A stretch of 64,000 nucleotides of DNA from an uncultured Bacillota bacterium (GTDB lineage: Bacteria; Bacillota; Clostridia; Christensenellales; QAND01). The DNA is taken from contig CAJJKN010000003.1 of assembly GCA_905188085.1 (NCBI GenBank), positions 237,275 to 301,274 of the forward strand. The letters run 5' to 3'. Below the pieces are notes generated by a model. The model was not told the DNA's origin. It was given only the letters and a program-made list of their open reading frames with translations, and did no database searches. Positions 8,731 through 17,728 of the stretch are shown in pieces; the stretch's first letter is position 1; each line of letters starts with the position of its first letter. The position numbers and the translations under genes are program-made.

Positions 8731-10259
8731 GCTTTTCCCTCCTCCGGCGTATGGCCCAGCATTAACAGCCCTACGTCTTCTTTTGTTACGGTCTTGGGAT
8801 CCACAATGCCCATAATTTCGCCATCATGAATCACCATCAGCCGGTCGCACAGTCCCAGCAGCACATCCAGGTCCTCACCGATAAACAAAATCCCGACGCC
8901 CTTGGCCTTCTGCTGGTTTAGAATGTCATAAATGTTATACGAAGCGCCGATGTCCAATCCGCGCACCGGATAGGCCGTAATAATCAAATGCGGGTTCATA
9001 TCAATTTCCCGGCCCAGCAACACCTTTTGAATGTTCCCGCCGGATAGTTTTTTTACAATATGGTTAACAGACGGCGTATCGATTTGGAACCTTTCCACAA
9101 TCTTTTCCGCCCGTTCGCGCCCCGCTTTTCTGTCCACAAACGGCGATTTTCCCTCGTGGAATGTCTTGAGCAGCACATTGTCCACAATATCCATCCCGGC
9201 CACCAGGCCCATGCCCAGCCTGTCCTCCGGAATAAAACTCATGCTGATGCCCTTTTGAATGATCTTCGCCGGCGTCATCCCCAAAATGGATTCGCCTTTA
9301 AACACCACATCGCCGTCCTGCGCCTTATACAGCCCGGCAATCAATTCGCACAGCTCTTTTTGTCCGCTGCCTGCAATGCCGGCCACGCCCAAAATTTCTC
9401 CGGTTTTCAGCGTAAAGGACACATGCTTTAATACCTCCATGCCCTCGCCGTTTTTCGCCGTCACATCTTTGAGTTCCAACAGCGGTTTCTGGTTTGCTTC
9501 GTCTACCGGCGTGCGCTCAATGTCCAAATTCACTGCCCGGCCCACCATCATTTCCGTCAGCTGCCGCGGGTCTGTGTCCTTGGTGTTCACCGTGCCGATG
9601 GTTTCGCCCTTACGCAGCACCGTCACGCGGTCGCTGATCTCCATCACTTCGTTCATCTTGTGCGTAATGATGATGATGCTGCAACCTTCCTTTTTCATGT
9701 TGCGCAGTATATCAAACAGCTTTGTAATTTCCTGCGGCGTCAATACCGCCGTGGGTTCATCCAAAATCAGAATGTTCGCCCCGCGATACAACACCTTTAA
9801 GATTTCCACCGTCTGCTTTTCGCTGACGGACATGTTGTATACCTTTTTGTCCGGATCTACGATCAGGCCGTATTTTTCCTCAATGGCCCGAATCTCCTCC
9901 GTCAATTGTTTTTGTTTTATAAAAAAGCCGGCTTTTTCTTTTCCTGCCACAATGTTCTCTTTTGCGCTCAGCACGTCCACCAGCTTAAAATGCTGATGCA
10001 CCATGCCAATGCCCGCTTTGATAGATTCTGCGGGCTCGGAAAAACTGACGGCCTTGCCGTCCAGATAGATTTCCCCTGCGTCCGGCGAATAAATGCCGGA
10101 AAGCATATTCATCAACGTGCTTTTCCCGGAGCCGTTTTCTCCCAAAAGCGCGTGGATTTCCCCTTTTTCTACCGAAAGATTGATGTTGTGGTTGGCCACC
10201 ACCGGGCCAAACGATTTACAGATGCCTTTTAACTCGATATATGCGGGATGGTCTGCCAT
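8724..10259 (-). CDS. nupO: BMP-type nucleoside ABC transporter, duplicated ATPase (NupO-like)
   Basis: A 511-residue ATPase with two fused ABC domains, as usual for sugar and nucleoside importers of the RbsA type. The N-terminal domain has Walker A GENGSGKST and Walker B NILILDEPTAVL. The C-terminal domain has a degenerate P-loop (GIAGSGQKE) and signature LSGGNIQKVLLGREI; its Walker B region reads LIITAYPVRGLDIG, with Tyr-Pro where family members commonly have Asn-Pro or Glu-Pro. One active and one degenerate ATP site is normal for this family. It follows the lipoprotein gene after 92 bp containing a large hairpin. Confidence 0.92.
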   Translation of the reverse strand: MADHPAYIELKGICKSFGPVVANHNINLSVEKGEIHALLGENGSGKSTLMNMLSGIYSPDAGEIYLDGKAVSFSEPAESIKAGIGMVHQHFKLVDVLSAKENIVAGKEKAGFFIKQKQLTEEIRAIEEKYGLIVDPDKKVYNMSVSEKQTVEILKVLYRGANILILDEPTAVLTPQEITKLFDILRNMKKEGCSIIIITHKMNEVMEISDRVTVLRKGETIGTVNTKDTDPRQLTEMMVGRAVNLDIERTPVDEANQKPLLELKDVTAKNGEGMEVLKHVSFTLKTGEILGVAGIAGSGQKELCELIAGLYKAQDGDVVFKGESILGMTPAKIIQKGISMSFIPEDRLGMGLVAGMDIVDNVLLKTFHEGKSPFVDRKAGRERAEKIVERFQIDTPSVNHIVKKLSGGNIQKVLLGREIDMNPHLIITAYPVRGLDIGASYNIYDILNQQKAKGVGILFIGEDLDVLLGLCDRLMVIHDGEIMGIVDPKTVTKEDVGLLMLGHTPEEGKAC

Positions 10260-10301
10260 TGCCTGCCTCCTGCCTGCGTGGGTTGTTTTGCCATGAAATG
10301 G

Positions 10302-10339
10302 AGGAAGAGCACCCCGAATCGGAATGCTCTTTCCTCCTA
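10302..10339 (-). promoter_or_regulatory. Intercistronic hairpin between the binding-protein and ATPase genes
   Basis: In the transcript, GGAGGAAAGAGCATTCC pairs with GGGGTGCTCTTCCTCC around the loop GATTC, with a few G-U pairs and one bulge. No U-run follows, so it is probably not a simple terminator. Such hairpins after binding-protein genes are known to stabilise the upstream message and raise the ratio of binding protein to transporter. Confidence 0.65.
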
Positions 10340-10351
10340 AGCCATGTTAGT

Positions 10352-11500
10352 TTAGGACTCAGTCTTCGGAACGGAGCCGATAACGCCTTCTACGAACCAA
10401 TCCATAGACAGCATTTCTTCATCCGTCATGGTGGCGCCTTCCGCCACTTTCACATTGCCTTCGTTGTCTTTGATCGGGCCGGCAAATACATGCTTGCCAT
10501 CCGCGATCTCTTTCTGCGCTTTTTCGATGGCTTCTTGGGTGCCTTCTGCACAGTTTTTAGACAGCTTGTCCAGTTTTACGATACCTTCGTTCATGTTGCC
10601 ATGGCCCCAGTAGTTTTCAGCTTTCCAGGTGCCGTCCATGATCTTCTGTACCTGTTCGGTGTAGTAGATGCCCCAATCCCACAGCGGTGCGGTCAGGTAT
10701 GCATCCGGGCCTTTGGAGAGCGTGTCGGCATTGTAGCCCACCGCATAGGCGCCTTTTTCCTGCGCAGCCACAACCGGGCCCGCGCTGTCGCAATGCTGTC
10801 CCAATACGTCGCAGCCGGAGTTCAGCAGTTCCACAGCCGCCTGTTTTTCGCCGGTCGGATCAAACCAGGAGTTGGTCCATTTTACTTCTACGGTCGCATC
10901 CGGGTTTACCGAACGAACACCCAGCGTAAACGCGTTGATGCCGCGGGTTACTTCCGGCAACGGCATAGCCGCTACATAACCGATCTTGTTGCTCTTGGTA
11001 CGCAAGCCCGCCGCAATGCCGGACAGATAGCGCATTTCATACATGCGGCCGAAATAGGCGGACATGTTATCCGCGGTTTTGTAGCCGGAGCAATGGAAGA
11101 AATACACATCCGGATGCTGCTGCGCCACATTCAGCGTGAAATCCATAAAGCCGTAGCTGGTGGAGAAAATCACGTTGCAGCCCTGATCGATCATATCGTT
11201 CAACGCTTTTTCGCAGTCCGCATTTTCCGGTACGCTTTCTTTGATGATTACCTGATCTTCAGATAAGCCCAGGTTTTCAATCATCTTTTTACGGCCTTGG
11301 TCATGGGCATACGAATAGCCTTCGTCTCCCACCGGTCCCACATAGACAAACCCAATCTTCAGCTGATCCTTCGGAATCGCTTTCAGGTTGGAGCTGCTGC
11401 TGCCGCCTTCGGTGCTGCTGTTGCCGCCGCCGCAGGCAGTCAGGGCAAAGATCATCGCGCAAGACATGATCGCTGCCAGGATACGTTTTGTCCTCTTCAT
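10352..11500 (-). CDS. nupN: BMP-family nucleoside-binding lipoprotein
   Basis: A 382-residue substrate-binding lipoprotein (BmpA/PnrA/Med family) that captures nucleosides outside the membrane. It has an N-terminal type II signal with lipobox LTAC, so the mature Cys is at about residue 22, followed by a GGGNSSTEGGSSSS linker. The BMP-fold core begins LKIGFVYVGPVGDEGYSYAHDQG, split here after the first twenty residues, with the characteristic VGDEGYSY. The ATG follows GAGGAGAG. It lies 50 bp downstream of xpt and upstream of the transporter genes, the normal gene order. Purine nucleoside specificity is inferred. Confidence 0.92.
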   Translation of the reverse strand: MKRTKRILAAIMSCAMIFALTACGGGNSSTEGGSSSSNLKAIPKDQLKIGFVYVGPVGDEGYSYAHDQGRKKMIENLGLSEDQVIIKESVPENADCEKALNDMIDQGCNVIFSTSYGFMDFTLNVAQQHPDVYFFHCSGYKTADNMSAYFGRMYEMRYLSGIAAGLRTKSNKIGYVAAMPLPEVTRGINAFTLGVRSVNPDATVEVKWTNSWFDPTGEKQAAVELLNSGCDVLGQHCDSAGPVVAAQEKGAYAVGYNADTLSKGPDAYLTAPLWDWGIYYTEQVQKIMDGTWKAENYWGHGNMNEGIVKLDKLSKNCAEGTQEAIEKAQKEIADGKHVFAGPIKDNEGNVKVAEGATMTDEEMLSMDWFVEGVIGSVPKTES

Positions 11501-11550
11501 CTTTCTCTCCTCTTTTCCCTTATTGATTCAAACAAACCGTTTCGGCTTGC

Positions 11551-12126
11551 TTAATCTCTGAATACAATGCCCGTTTCCACATCCATTTTGTCGATGATGG
11601 CCAGCGATTCCACGCGAACGCCCTGTCCGCGAATCAAGTCTCCGCCCTCTTGGAACCCTTTTTCAATGGCAATGCCGGCGCCCACCAGCGTGGCCCCGGA
11701 ATCATGAATCAAATGGCAAAGGCCGTTGAGCGCGCTGCCCTTTGCCAGAAAATCATCTATAATCAATACGCGGTCTTCTTTGTTTAAAAACTTTTTGGAA
11801 ACAATGATATCGTACACACGCTTATGCGTGAAAGACTCTACTTTGGTGGTGTACACATCTCCGTCGATGTTTGCGCTCTGCGTCTTTTTAGCAAATACCA
11901 CCGGCACATCAAAATACTGTGCCGCCACACACGCAATGCCGATCCCGGAGGCCTCGATGGTTAAAATCTTGTTTACGCCCTGGTCGCCAAACAGTCTGTA
12001 AAACTCTTTGCCCATGGCGTTGAACAGCGCAATATCCATCTGATGGTTTAAAAAATTATCCACCTTCAGAATATTTCCCTCTTTCAAACGCCCGTCTTTG
12101 ATGATGCGTTGTTTAAGCTCCTCCAT
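11551..12126 (-). CDS. xpt: Xanthine phosphoribosyltransferase
   Basis: A 191-residue cytoplasmic enzyme that converts xanthine and PRPP to XMP in purine salvage. The PRPP-binding motif is VLIIDDFLAKGSAL. The N-terminal MEELKQRIIKDGRLKEGNIL and the following VDNFLNHQMD closely match the Xpt family. The start at 12126 fits the family start; an upstream in-frame extension is not conserved-looking and is rejected, although the ribosome-binding site (GGTGG) is weak. It is the first gene of the nucleoside uptake operon, linking import to salvage. I searched the leader for a purine riboswitch core and did not see one. A weak TTGAAA/TACGCT pair (12212-12184) may be its promoter. Confidence 0.93.
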   Translation of the reverse strand: MEELKQRIIKDGRLKEGNILKVDNFLNHQMDIALFNAMGKEFYRLFGDQGVNKILTIEASGIGIACVAAQYFDVPVVFAKKTQSANIDGDVYTTKVESFTHKRVYDIIVSKKFLNKEDRVLIIDDFLAKGSALNGLCHLIHDSGATLVGAGIAIEKGFQEGGDLIRGQGVRVESLAIIDKMDVETGIVFRD

Positions 12127-12356
12127 ACTCTTGTCCACCCACCGTCTTTGGAAAATGATAAAAATACCTCTCCTGATTTTAATAGCGTACAACATCTTCT
12201 CCCGATTTTCAATTTATTTCCGCCATTTTTTCGACAATTTCTTTCATTTTATTCTATTTTTATTTCTGTGTTCCCCTTTTCCCGCGCTCTTTTCCCTTTC
12301 TGCCGGCATAAAGCAGGCCGTTTCTCCCTACAATAGAACCAAAAGGGGGAATTCTG

Positions 12357-13163
12357 TTGAAAAACAAACACATCCGTCGATGGATAGATTACGGCATCTT
12401 GGCCCTGTCTTTGGCCCTTATCGTGCATATCGGCTTTCTGGTTCCCAAGGTCACCTCCGTCATGGCCGGCGGCAACGACTGGGGACTCGGCTTTGGCAAA
12501 CAGGGCGAACAGCCCCGCGGCAATACAGACCGCGAAACCCTTGCCAAATACGACGCTTATTATATCGGAAAGCCCGAAGAAAAAGTGCTTTACCTCACCT
12601 TTGACTGCGGGTACGAAAACGGCAACACCGGCGCCATTTTGGATACGCTGAAAAAGCACAACGTACACGCCGCCTTTTTTGTCGTGGGCCATTATCTGGA
12701 GGAAAGTTCGGACTATGTAAAGCGCATGGTAGCCGAAGGGCATATCGTCGGCAACCATACTTACAGCCATCCGGATATGTCAAAAATTTCCACCCGTGAA
12801 TCTCTGCAAAAAGAGCTGGAGAAAAACGAAACGCTGTATAAAGCGCTCATCGGCGCTCCCATGCCCAAATACTATCGGCCGCCGGCCGGCAAATACAGCC
12901 TCAGCAATTTGGAAAATGCCCAGGCGCTGGGCTACAAAACCATGTTTTGGTCGCTTGCCTATGTGGATTGGCTGCAAGATGACCAGCCCTCCAAAGAAAC
13001 CGCATTCGAAAAACTGCTGCCGCGCACGCACAACGGCGCCGTGATTCTCTTGCATAACACCAGCGCCACCAACGCCAAAATTTTGGATGAACTTCTCCAA
13101 ACCTGGAAAGACAAAGGCTATACCTTCGGCACACTGGATCAGTTGACCGCCCCGCAAAAATAA
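12357..13163 (+). CDS. pdaA: PdaA-type polysaccharide deacetylase (spore cortex muramic delta-lactam synthesis)
   Basis: A 268-residue membrane-anchored or secreted deacetylase. In B. subtilis PdaA removes the acetyl group from muramic acid during formation of cortex delta-lactam, so this gene suggests endospore formation. There is one N-terminal helix (about 10-27). The NodB-like domain shows TFDCGYENG at Asp83-Cys84, the metal ligands His134 and His138 in GNHTYSHPD, and the RPPAGKYS and FWSLAYVDW motifs of the PdaA subgroup. From memory, PdaA has Asn where Cys84 is, and other deacetylases have Asp. The start is a TTG with AAAAGGGGGA seven bases upstream. Confidence 0.9.
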   Translation: MKNKHIRRWIDYGILALSLALIVHIGFLVPKVTSVMAGGNDWGLGFGKQGEQPRGNTDRETLAKYDAYYIGKPEEKVLYLTFDCGYENGNTGAILDTLKKHNVHAAFFVVGHYLEESSDYVKRMVAEGHIVGNHTYSHPDMSKISTRESLQKELEKNETLYKALIGAPMPKYYRPPAGKYSLSNLENAQALGYKTMFWSLAYVDWLQDDQPSKETAFEKLLPRTHNGAVILLHNTSATNAKILDELLQTWKDKGYTFGTLDQLTAPQK

Positions 13164-13175
13164 CGCTTCCCATAG

Positions 13176-13207
13176 AAAAACCGCACGGTATCTGTGCGGT
13201 TTTTGCT
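13176..13207 (+). terminator. Intrinsic terminator after pdaA
   Basis: AAAAACCGCAC and GTGCGGTTTTT form a perfect 11-bp stem (13176-13186, 13194-13204) with a seven-base loop. Confidence 0.9.
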
Positions 13208-13402
13208 TTTCCTTATTTTTTCGTCCACCCCTCCTGCTTTATTTCCTTGGGGCCGCCTGAAAATCAACATTGCCCAGCTTGGCTTCTCCACCCCTATCTT
13301 TATATTGCATAAAAGGCCCTCCGGCTCGTTTTTTCTCTTTCTACCGGCTGCATGCTCTCTCCTTTGCAAACGCTTTTACCGGAAGAGTTTACATTTCTCC
13401 CC
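13208..13402. other. Non-coding stretch between pdaA and the next gene
   Basis: About 195 bp of pyrimidine-rich DNA between the pdaA terminator and the next promoter. No ORF has a credible ribosome-binding site, and no RNA gene or repeat is seen. Confidence 0.5.
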
Positions 13403-13432
13403 TTGCCAATTCCCGTTAAACAATGGTATTCT
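13403..13432 (+). promoter_or_regulatory. Probable sigma-A promoter for the four-helix membrane protein
   Basis: TTGCCA (13403-13408), an 18-bp spacer and TATTCT (13427-13432) with an extended -10 TGG, about 50 bp before the ATG at 13484. Confidence 0.5.
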
Positions 13433-13483
13433 TAATATAATATAAATTGTCATATTTTTGACTTAATTTTAGGAGGGTGTCCT

Positions 13484-13879
13484 ATGAGTTTTATCAAAGA
13501 AAAATGGAACATGATCTGCATGGCTCTGTACGGCGTCAGCGCGCTGTGCCTGCTGTTCCCCGCATTCAGCGTAGGAGCTTACGGTTTTAGCCTCGGCATC
13601 AATGCCTTCAGCTTGTTGTTTGGAGAATCGTTCTGGGCTCTGTTATTGTTCCTGGTCCCCATCGGCGGCCTTGTTTTCTCCATCGTAACCCGCGCCCAAA
13701 AAAATTATCTGTATCATATGATTCTGTTCATCGTTGGCATTGTGTTGATTTTTGTCGCCAAAGGCTTGGTTGGCGGTAGCTATAGTTCTTTCATCAGCCT
13801 TGGCATGGGCAGCATTCTCACCATCATCTGCTATGTTGTAGGCGGGCTTGTGTCCTTTTTGAACATGGGCAACAAATAA
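13484..13879 (+). CDS. Small integral membrane protein of unknown function
   Basis: A 131-residue protein with about four hydrophobic helices, the first at about residues 12-32, with glycine- and serine-rich turns and almost no charged residues between them. The start follows a clear TAGGAGGG. It has its own promoter and terminator and lies between two cell-wall deacetylase genes, but position alone does not establish a role in the envelope. I recognise no domain. Confidence 0.8.
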   Translation: MSFIKEKWNMICMALYGVSALCLLFPAFSVGAYGFSLGINAFSLLFGESFWALLLFLVPIGGLVFSIVTRAQKNYLYHMILFIVGIVLIFVAKGLVGGSYSSFISLGMGSILTIICYVVGGLVSFLNMGNK

Positions 13880-13890
13880 TCCGTTGATAA

Positions 13891-13916
13891 AAAAAGAGGG
13901 CGGTTGCCCTCTTTTT
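13891..13916. terminator. Bidirectional intrinsic terminator
   Basis: AAAAAGAGGGC and GCCCTCTTTTT arms close a GGTT loop. The distal end overlaps the stop codon of the convergent deacetylase gene by two bases. Confidence 0.9.
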
Positions 13917-14778
13917 ATTTTCCCTCCAATGCCTTTTCCATAAAATGTTCCGTGCTGATGCCGCTCGGCCTGTTATATCGTCCCAGACGCCATAGGCAAG
14001 CCGACTCCTTTGTTATATAATTCTGCCTTTCCCGGCAGGATAGCGTCGCTAAAAACCCCATTTCGCGCAGCACCGGCTCCGACTCTTCTGAAATCTCTCC
14101 AAACGGATAGGTATATACAACAGGATTGGCAAGGCCGCTCTTTTTCAAAACGGACAGCGCATTTTCCGTGTCCCGGCGAAATTCCGTCTGGTATGCGCCC
14201 GTGCTCTCCCCTTTTCTTTTCCCTGCGCCCTTTCTTTGTTCCTGCCCATGCATATCATAGCTGTGCACGCCAATTTCCACACGGCCGGATTCGGCCAGCT
14301 TTTGCACTTCCTCTATCGTAAGATACGAATAGCTCGGTTTTTCCGCGCCGTCCTCCGTGGCCTGTTCGGTATAACGGCCCACTACGGAAATCGTCGCTTT
14401 CATGTCGTATTTTTCCAACAGCGGCAATACATAGGTCAGGTTGTTTAAGTATCCGTCATCCAGCGTAATGACAACGGGCTTTTCCGGCAGCGGTGCATTT
14501 TGGTATACATACTCTGTCAATTCCCGCACAAATACCGTTGTATATCCTTTTTTCTTTATATATTTCAAGTCCTGCTCCAGCGTGTCCGGCGAAACCACAT
14601 ACATTCCCGCCATTTTTGGGTTTTTCAACACGCTGTGATACATCAATATCGGCACACGGACGCCTGCCTGCACCCGGCCCATTGCGCTCAGCGCCGGCGT
14701 TTTCGTCAGCCCTGCCGCTATCAACAACATACCCAGTGCACATATGATCCATCCCTTTCTTTTTTCTCGTTTCATCAT
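13915..14778 (-). CDS. Polysaccharide deacetylase, membrane anchored
   Basis: An about 287-residue NodB-domain deacetylase with one N-terminal helix (GWIICALGMLLIAAG), acting on a cell-wall or extracellular polysaccharide. The motifs are VPILMYHSV, the metal- and base-binding ITLDDGY, and IGVHSYDMHG with the paired histidines. The Asp-Asp pair is intact, unlike in the nearby pdaA. The start is placed at tandem ATGs (14778/14775) just after AAAGGAGG; a longer upstream reading is rejected because it bypasses this site. The substrate (peptidoglycan GlcNAc, poly-GlcNAc or other) cannot be told from sequence. It is not clearly linked to pdaA, which is convergent. Confidence 0.87.
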   Translation of the reverse strand: MMKREKRKGWIICALGMLLIAAGLTKTPALSAMGRVQAGVRVPILMYHSVLKNPKMAGMYVVSPDTLEQDLKYIKKKGYTTVFVRELTEYVYQNAPLPEKPVVITLDDGYLNNLTYVLPLLEKYDMKATISVVGRYTEQATEDGAEKPSYSYLTIEEVQKLAESGRVEIGVHSYDMHGQEQRKGAGKRKGESTGAYQTEFRRDTENALSVLKKSGLANPVVYTYPFGEISEESEPVLREMGFLATLSCRERQNYITKESACLWRLGRYNRPSGISTEHFMEKALEGK

Positions 14779-14883
14779 CCGCCTCCTTTGGCCTCTGTTC
14801 ACCTTATGCCAAAAAAGGCGCAAATCTTCCGGTTTTCTTTTTGTTTTCCCGGCCGAAACATTGCGCTTTCGCCGTTTTTTACA

Positions 14884-14912
14884 AAATAAAAAAGGAGCGG
14901 TTTCCCGCTCCT
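14884..14912 (-). terminator. Intrinsic terminator of the metNIQ operon
   Basis: In the transcript AGGAGCGG and CCGCTCCT arms close a GAAA tetraloop and are followed by a run of U. The plus-strand arms are 14893-14900 and 14905-14912. Confidence 0.9.
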
Positions 14913-14924
14913 CTTTTTCCTTTT

Positions 14925-15722
14925 TTAAAATACCGGAATTACAGAACCTTTGTATTTTTCTTCGATGAATTTTTTCACTTCATCGCTCTGCAACACTTCA
15001 ATCAGGGTTTTAATTTCTTCCCTGTTTTCATCTCCGTTGCGCACAGCCACGATGTTTGCATAGGTCTTTGCCGCCAGAGAATCTTCAGATTCCATCGCCA
15101 AGCCGTCGGTTTTTGCATTCAGGCCGGCCTGCAAAGCATAGTTGCCGTTGATGACCGCCATATCCAAATCCTGCAGAGAACGCGGCAGCTGCGCTGCGTC
15201 AATTTCCATGATCTCCAGGTTCTTTTTGTTTTCCACAATATCCAGCTTCGTAGCTTCCAGGCCCACGCCGTCTTTCAGCTTAATCAGGCCCTGGTCCTGC
15301 AGCAGCAACAGCGCACGCGCTTCGTTGGTGCTGTCGTTCGGCACGCCGATCTTGGCTCCGTCTTTCAAGTCCGCAATCGTCTTGGTTTTGCCCGGGAACA
15401 GCGCCAACGGTTCATAGTGAATCGTAGCCGCCACCTTCAGGTCCGTACCGTTGTTTTTGTTGAAATCCTGCAAATACGGCTCATGCTGGAAATAGTTTGC
15501 ATCAATATCTCCGTTGTTCAACGCCTGGTTGATCAGCGGATAATCCGTGAATTCCACAATCTCCATTTCCACGCCGCGGTTTGCCATCTCGTCTTTAATA
15601 GACTCCAAAATCTCCGCATGCGGAGCTGCCGTTGCGCCCACTTTCAGCGTTTTTTTACCGCAGCCTGCCAGCGGGAACACCAACAGCGACGCCATTGCCA
15701 AAACCAAAGCAAATTTTTTCAT
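14925..15722 (-). CDS. metQ: Methionine-binding lipoprotein MetQ
   Basis: A 265-residue substrate-binding lipoprotein of the NlpA family, presenting methionine to MetNI. The signal peptide ends in lipobox LAGC (Cys about residue 21). The mature part begins with the family pattern LKVGATAAPHAEIL and contains the family-typical FTDYPLINQALNNGDIDANY. It is the last gene of metN-metI-metQ. A 101-bp gap before it contains a near-consensus promoter, so the binding protein is probably made in excess over the transporter. Confidence 0.95.
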   Translation of the reverse strand: MKKFALVLAMASLLVFPLAGCGKKTLKVGATAAPHAEILESIKDEMANRGVEMEIVEFTDYPLINQALNNGDIDANYFQHEPYLQDFNKNNGTDLKVAATIHYEPLALFPGKTKTIADLKDGAKIGVPNDSTNEARALLLLQDQGLIKLKDGVGLEATKLDIVENKKNLEIMEIDAAQLPRSLQDLDMAVINGNYALQAGLNAKTDGLAMESEDSLAAKTYANIVAVRNGDENREEIKTLIEVLQSDEVKKFIEEKYKGSVIPVF

Positions 15723-15773
15723 TTTTCTTCTCCCTTTCCCTTTATTACCAACCTATCCGGTAGGTTTATCGGT

Positions 15774-15802
15774 ATAATATGCCAACACCCTGTGCTTGTC
15801 AA
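15774..15802 (-). promoter_or_regulatory. Internal sigma-A promoter in front of metQ
   Basis: On the minus strand TTGACA (15802-15797), a 17-bp spacer and TATTAT (15779-15774). This is the best match to the sigma-A consensus in the window. A short inverted repeat (AACCTA/TAGGTT) lies between it and the metQ ribosome-binding site. Confidence 0.75.
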
Positions 15803-15823
15803 TAGGTTTTGCAAAATCTTCCC

Positions 15824-16492
15824 TTATTTTCTATGGTCTATCTTCTTTGCAAGGCCGTTGCCCAGGGCCTGTATGATCTGCACCAGCGCGATCAAGATCA
15901 CCAGCGTTAACAGCAGCACATCCGTCTGATAGCGGTGATATCCGTATTTGATGGCCAAATCGCCCAATCCGCCGCCGCCCACGGCCCCGGCCATCGCCGA
16001 ATAGCCGAGGATGGTGGTCAGTGCAATGGCAGCGCCCGTGATCAAACTCGGCACCGCCTCTTTCAGCAGCACCTTGGTCACAATCTGCCAGGGGCTGGCG
16101 CCCATGGCCTGCGCCGCTTCCACCACGCCGGCATCCACCTCCAATAAGGAGGATTCCACCATGCGCGCAATAAACGGCGCCGCGCCCACAATCAGCGGCA
16201 CCACCGTTGCCGTAGCGCCAATGCTGGTGCCCACGACAAACCGGGTAAACGGAATCAACACGATAATCAAAATCAAAAACGGCACAGAACGCATGATGTT
16301 TACAATCGTTCCCAACACCGCATTGGTCTTGGGCGCCGGGCAAATGCCGTCTTTGCGCGTTACCACCAAAATCACGCCCAGCGGAATGCCGATCAAATAG
16401 GCAATCAGCGTGGAAGCCAAGGTCATATATAAGGTATCCAGCGTGCCCTCCAAAAGCAGCTGGCTCATCTGCGCAAAATTCATTCCGCTCAT
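15824..16492 (-). CDS. metI: Methionine ABC transporter permease MetI
   Basis: A 222-residue permease with about five helices that forms the transmembrane channel of the methionine importer. The conserved EAA loop, which contacts the ATPase, is EAAQAMGASPWQIV with GAAPFIARMVE upstream. The start overlaps the metN stop by four bases (ATGA). It is placed between metN and metQ in the usual order. Confidence 0.95.
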   Translation of the reverse strand: MSGMNFAQMSQLLLEGTLDTLYMTLASTLIAYLIGIPLGVILVVTRKDGICPAPKTNAVLGTIVNIMRSVPFLILIIVLIPFTRFVVGTSIGATATVVPLIVGAAPFIARMVESSLLEVDAGVVEAAQAMGASPWQIVTKVLLKEAVPSLITGAAIALTTILGYSAMAGAVGGGGLGDLAIKYGYHRYQTDVLLLTLVILIALVQIIQALGNGLAKKIDHRK

Positions 16493-17511
16493 CTGGCTTC
16501 CACCTCCTCTGCGCGCACGCCCTGTTCTTTCAAATATTGCCGAGCCCGTATGCTGGCCTCCAAATCATCCGGCAGTTGAATGGTCAGCTGCCCGTATTGG
16601 CCCTGGCCAATGGTGCGGATTTCCGCCGTTAAAATGGAAACCGGCACGCCGCAAGCCAAAATCATCCCGGCCACCACCGGCTCATACAGCGTATTTCCGT
16701 CAAAGACCAGCCGCAGTAGCGCCCCGCCTTTTACATCCTCGCCGTCCGGCAGCACATGAAACAGCTGCCTGGCCGCCGCCGTTTTGGGCCGCGTGAAAAT
16801 TTCCGTAACCTCGCCCTGTTCTGCAATCACGCCGCCGTCTATAATGGCCACCCGGCTGCATATCTTGCGGATCACTTCCATCTCGTGGGTTATGATTACA
16901 ACGGTAATGCCCATCTGTTGGTTGATCTGTTTTAACAAATCCAAAATGGAATCCGTTGTCATCGGGTCCAAAGCACTGGTCGCTTCGTCGCACAGCAGCA
17001 CCTTCGGGTTGGCCGCCAGCGCACGGGCAATGGCCACACGCTGCTTTTGCCCGCCGGACAATTGCGACGGATACGCCTCAGCCTTATCTGCCAGGCCTAC
17101 GATCTCTAAAAGCTCTTTCACCCTGTTTTCCGCGGTCTGCTTATCTGCCCCGGTAATTTCCAGCGGAAACGCAATGTTTTTCGCCACGGTAGACTGCATC
17201 AACAAATTAAACTGCTGAAAAATCATCCCCACGCTGTGACGCATCTGCCGAAGCGCCTTGTTGGATAAACCCGTGACGTCCTGCCCGTCAATTTCAATGC
17301 TGCCGGAGGTCGGTCTTTCCAATAAATTCATACAGCGAATCAGCGTGCTTTTCCCCGCGCCGCTCATACCGATAATGCCAAATATTTCGCCCTTTTGTAT
17401 TTCCAGGTCTATTCCCTTCAACGCATCCACCGTTCCGCCCGGCACCTGATAGGTTTTGGACAGCGACTGAATGCGAATCATCGGCTTTCCTGTTTGTTTT
17501 TCCTGTTCCAA
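16489..17511 (-). CDS. metN: Methionine ABC transporter ATPase MetN
   Basis: A 340-residue ATPase with Walker A GMSGAGKST, signature LSGGQKQRVAIARAL and Walker B VLLCDEATSALD. A C-terminal NIL domain (about residues 265-335) in this family binds methionine and shuts the transporter down when the cell is replete. The start used is a TTG at 17511 behind AAAGGGG; an internal ATG at 17481, preceded by AGGAAAG, is a good alternative closer to the family start. I looked upstream for an S-box (SAM-I) riboswitch and saw none, so control is presumably by another route. Confidence 0.94.
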   Translation of the reverse strand: MEQEKQTGKPMIRIQSLSKTYQVPGGTVDALKGIDLEIQKGEIFGIIGMSGAGKSTLIRCMNLLERPTSGSIEIDGQDVTGLSNKALRQMRHSVGMIFQQFNLLMQSTVAKNIAFPLEITGADKQTAENRVKELLEIVGLADKAEAYPSQLSGGQKQRVAIARALAANPKVLLCDEATSALDPMTTDSILDLLKQINQQMGITVVIITHEMEVIRKICSRVAIIDGGVIAEQGEVTEIFTRPKTAAARQLFHVLPDGEDVKGGALLRLVFDGNTLYEPVVAGMILACGVPVSILTAEIRTIGQGQYGQLTIQLPDDLEASIRARQYLKEQGVRAEEVEAR

Positions 17512-17713
17512 CTACTCTATCCCCTTTATGAGGTCATATATTTGTAAGTTTACCGCAAAATTCGCCTTTTGGACAGGATTTCTCCTTATTTTTTTCATTT
17601 TTCCGTAAAGATTCCTTTGCCGCCGGTTTCTTCATGCGTTTTTGCCTTTTATTTTTGTGTCGCCGCCCTGTTTTTAGGCGCTTTTCTTGCTACCGGTATA
17701 AAGTTGTTGTATG

Positions 17714-17728
17714 ATAAATTGATATAAT
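17714..17728 (+). promoter_or_regulatory. Candidate extended -10 promoter for the GLUG-repeat protein gene
   Basis: A TGA-TATAAT extended -10 (TATAAT at 17723-17728) lies 52 bp before the ATG at 17781. No convincing -35 is seen at 16-18 bp. The rest of the roughly 270-bp gap between metN and this gene is pyrimidine-rich and shows nothing else. Confidence 0.4.

Noticed and set aside
12127..12356. Possible purine riboswitch upstream of xpt
   Set aside because: The conserved core and three-way-junction sequences were not found on the minus strand.
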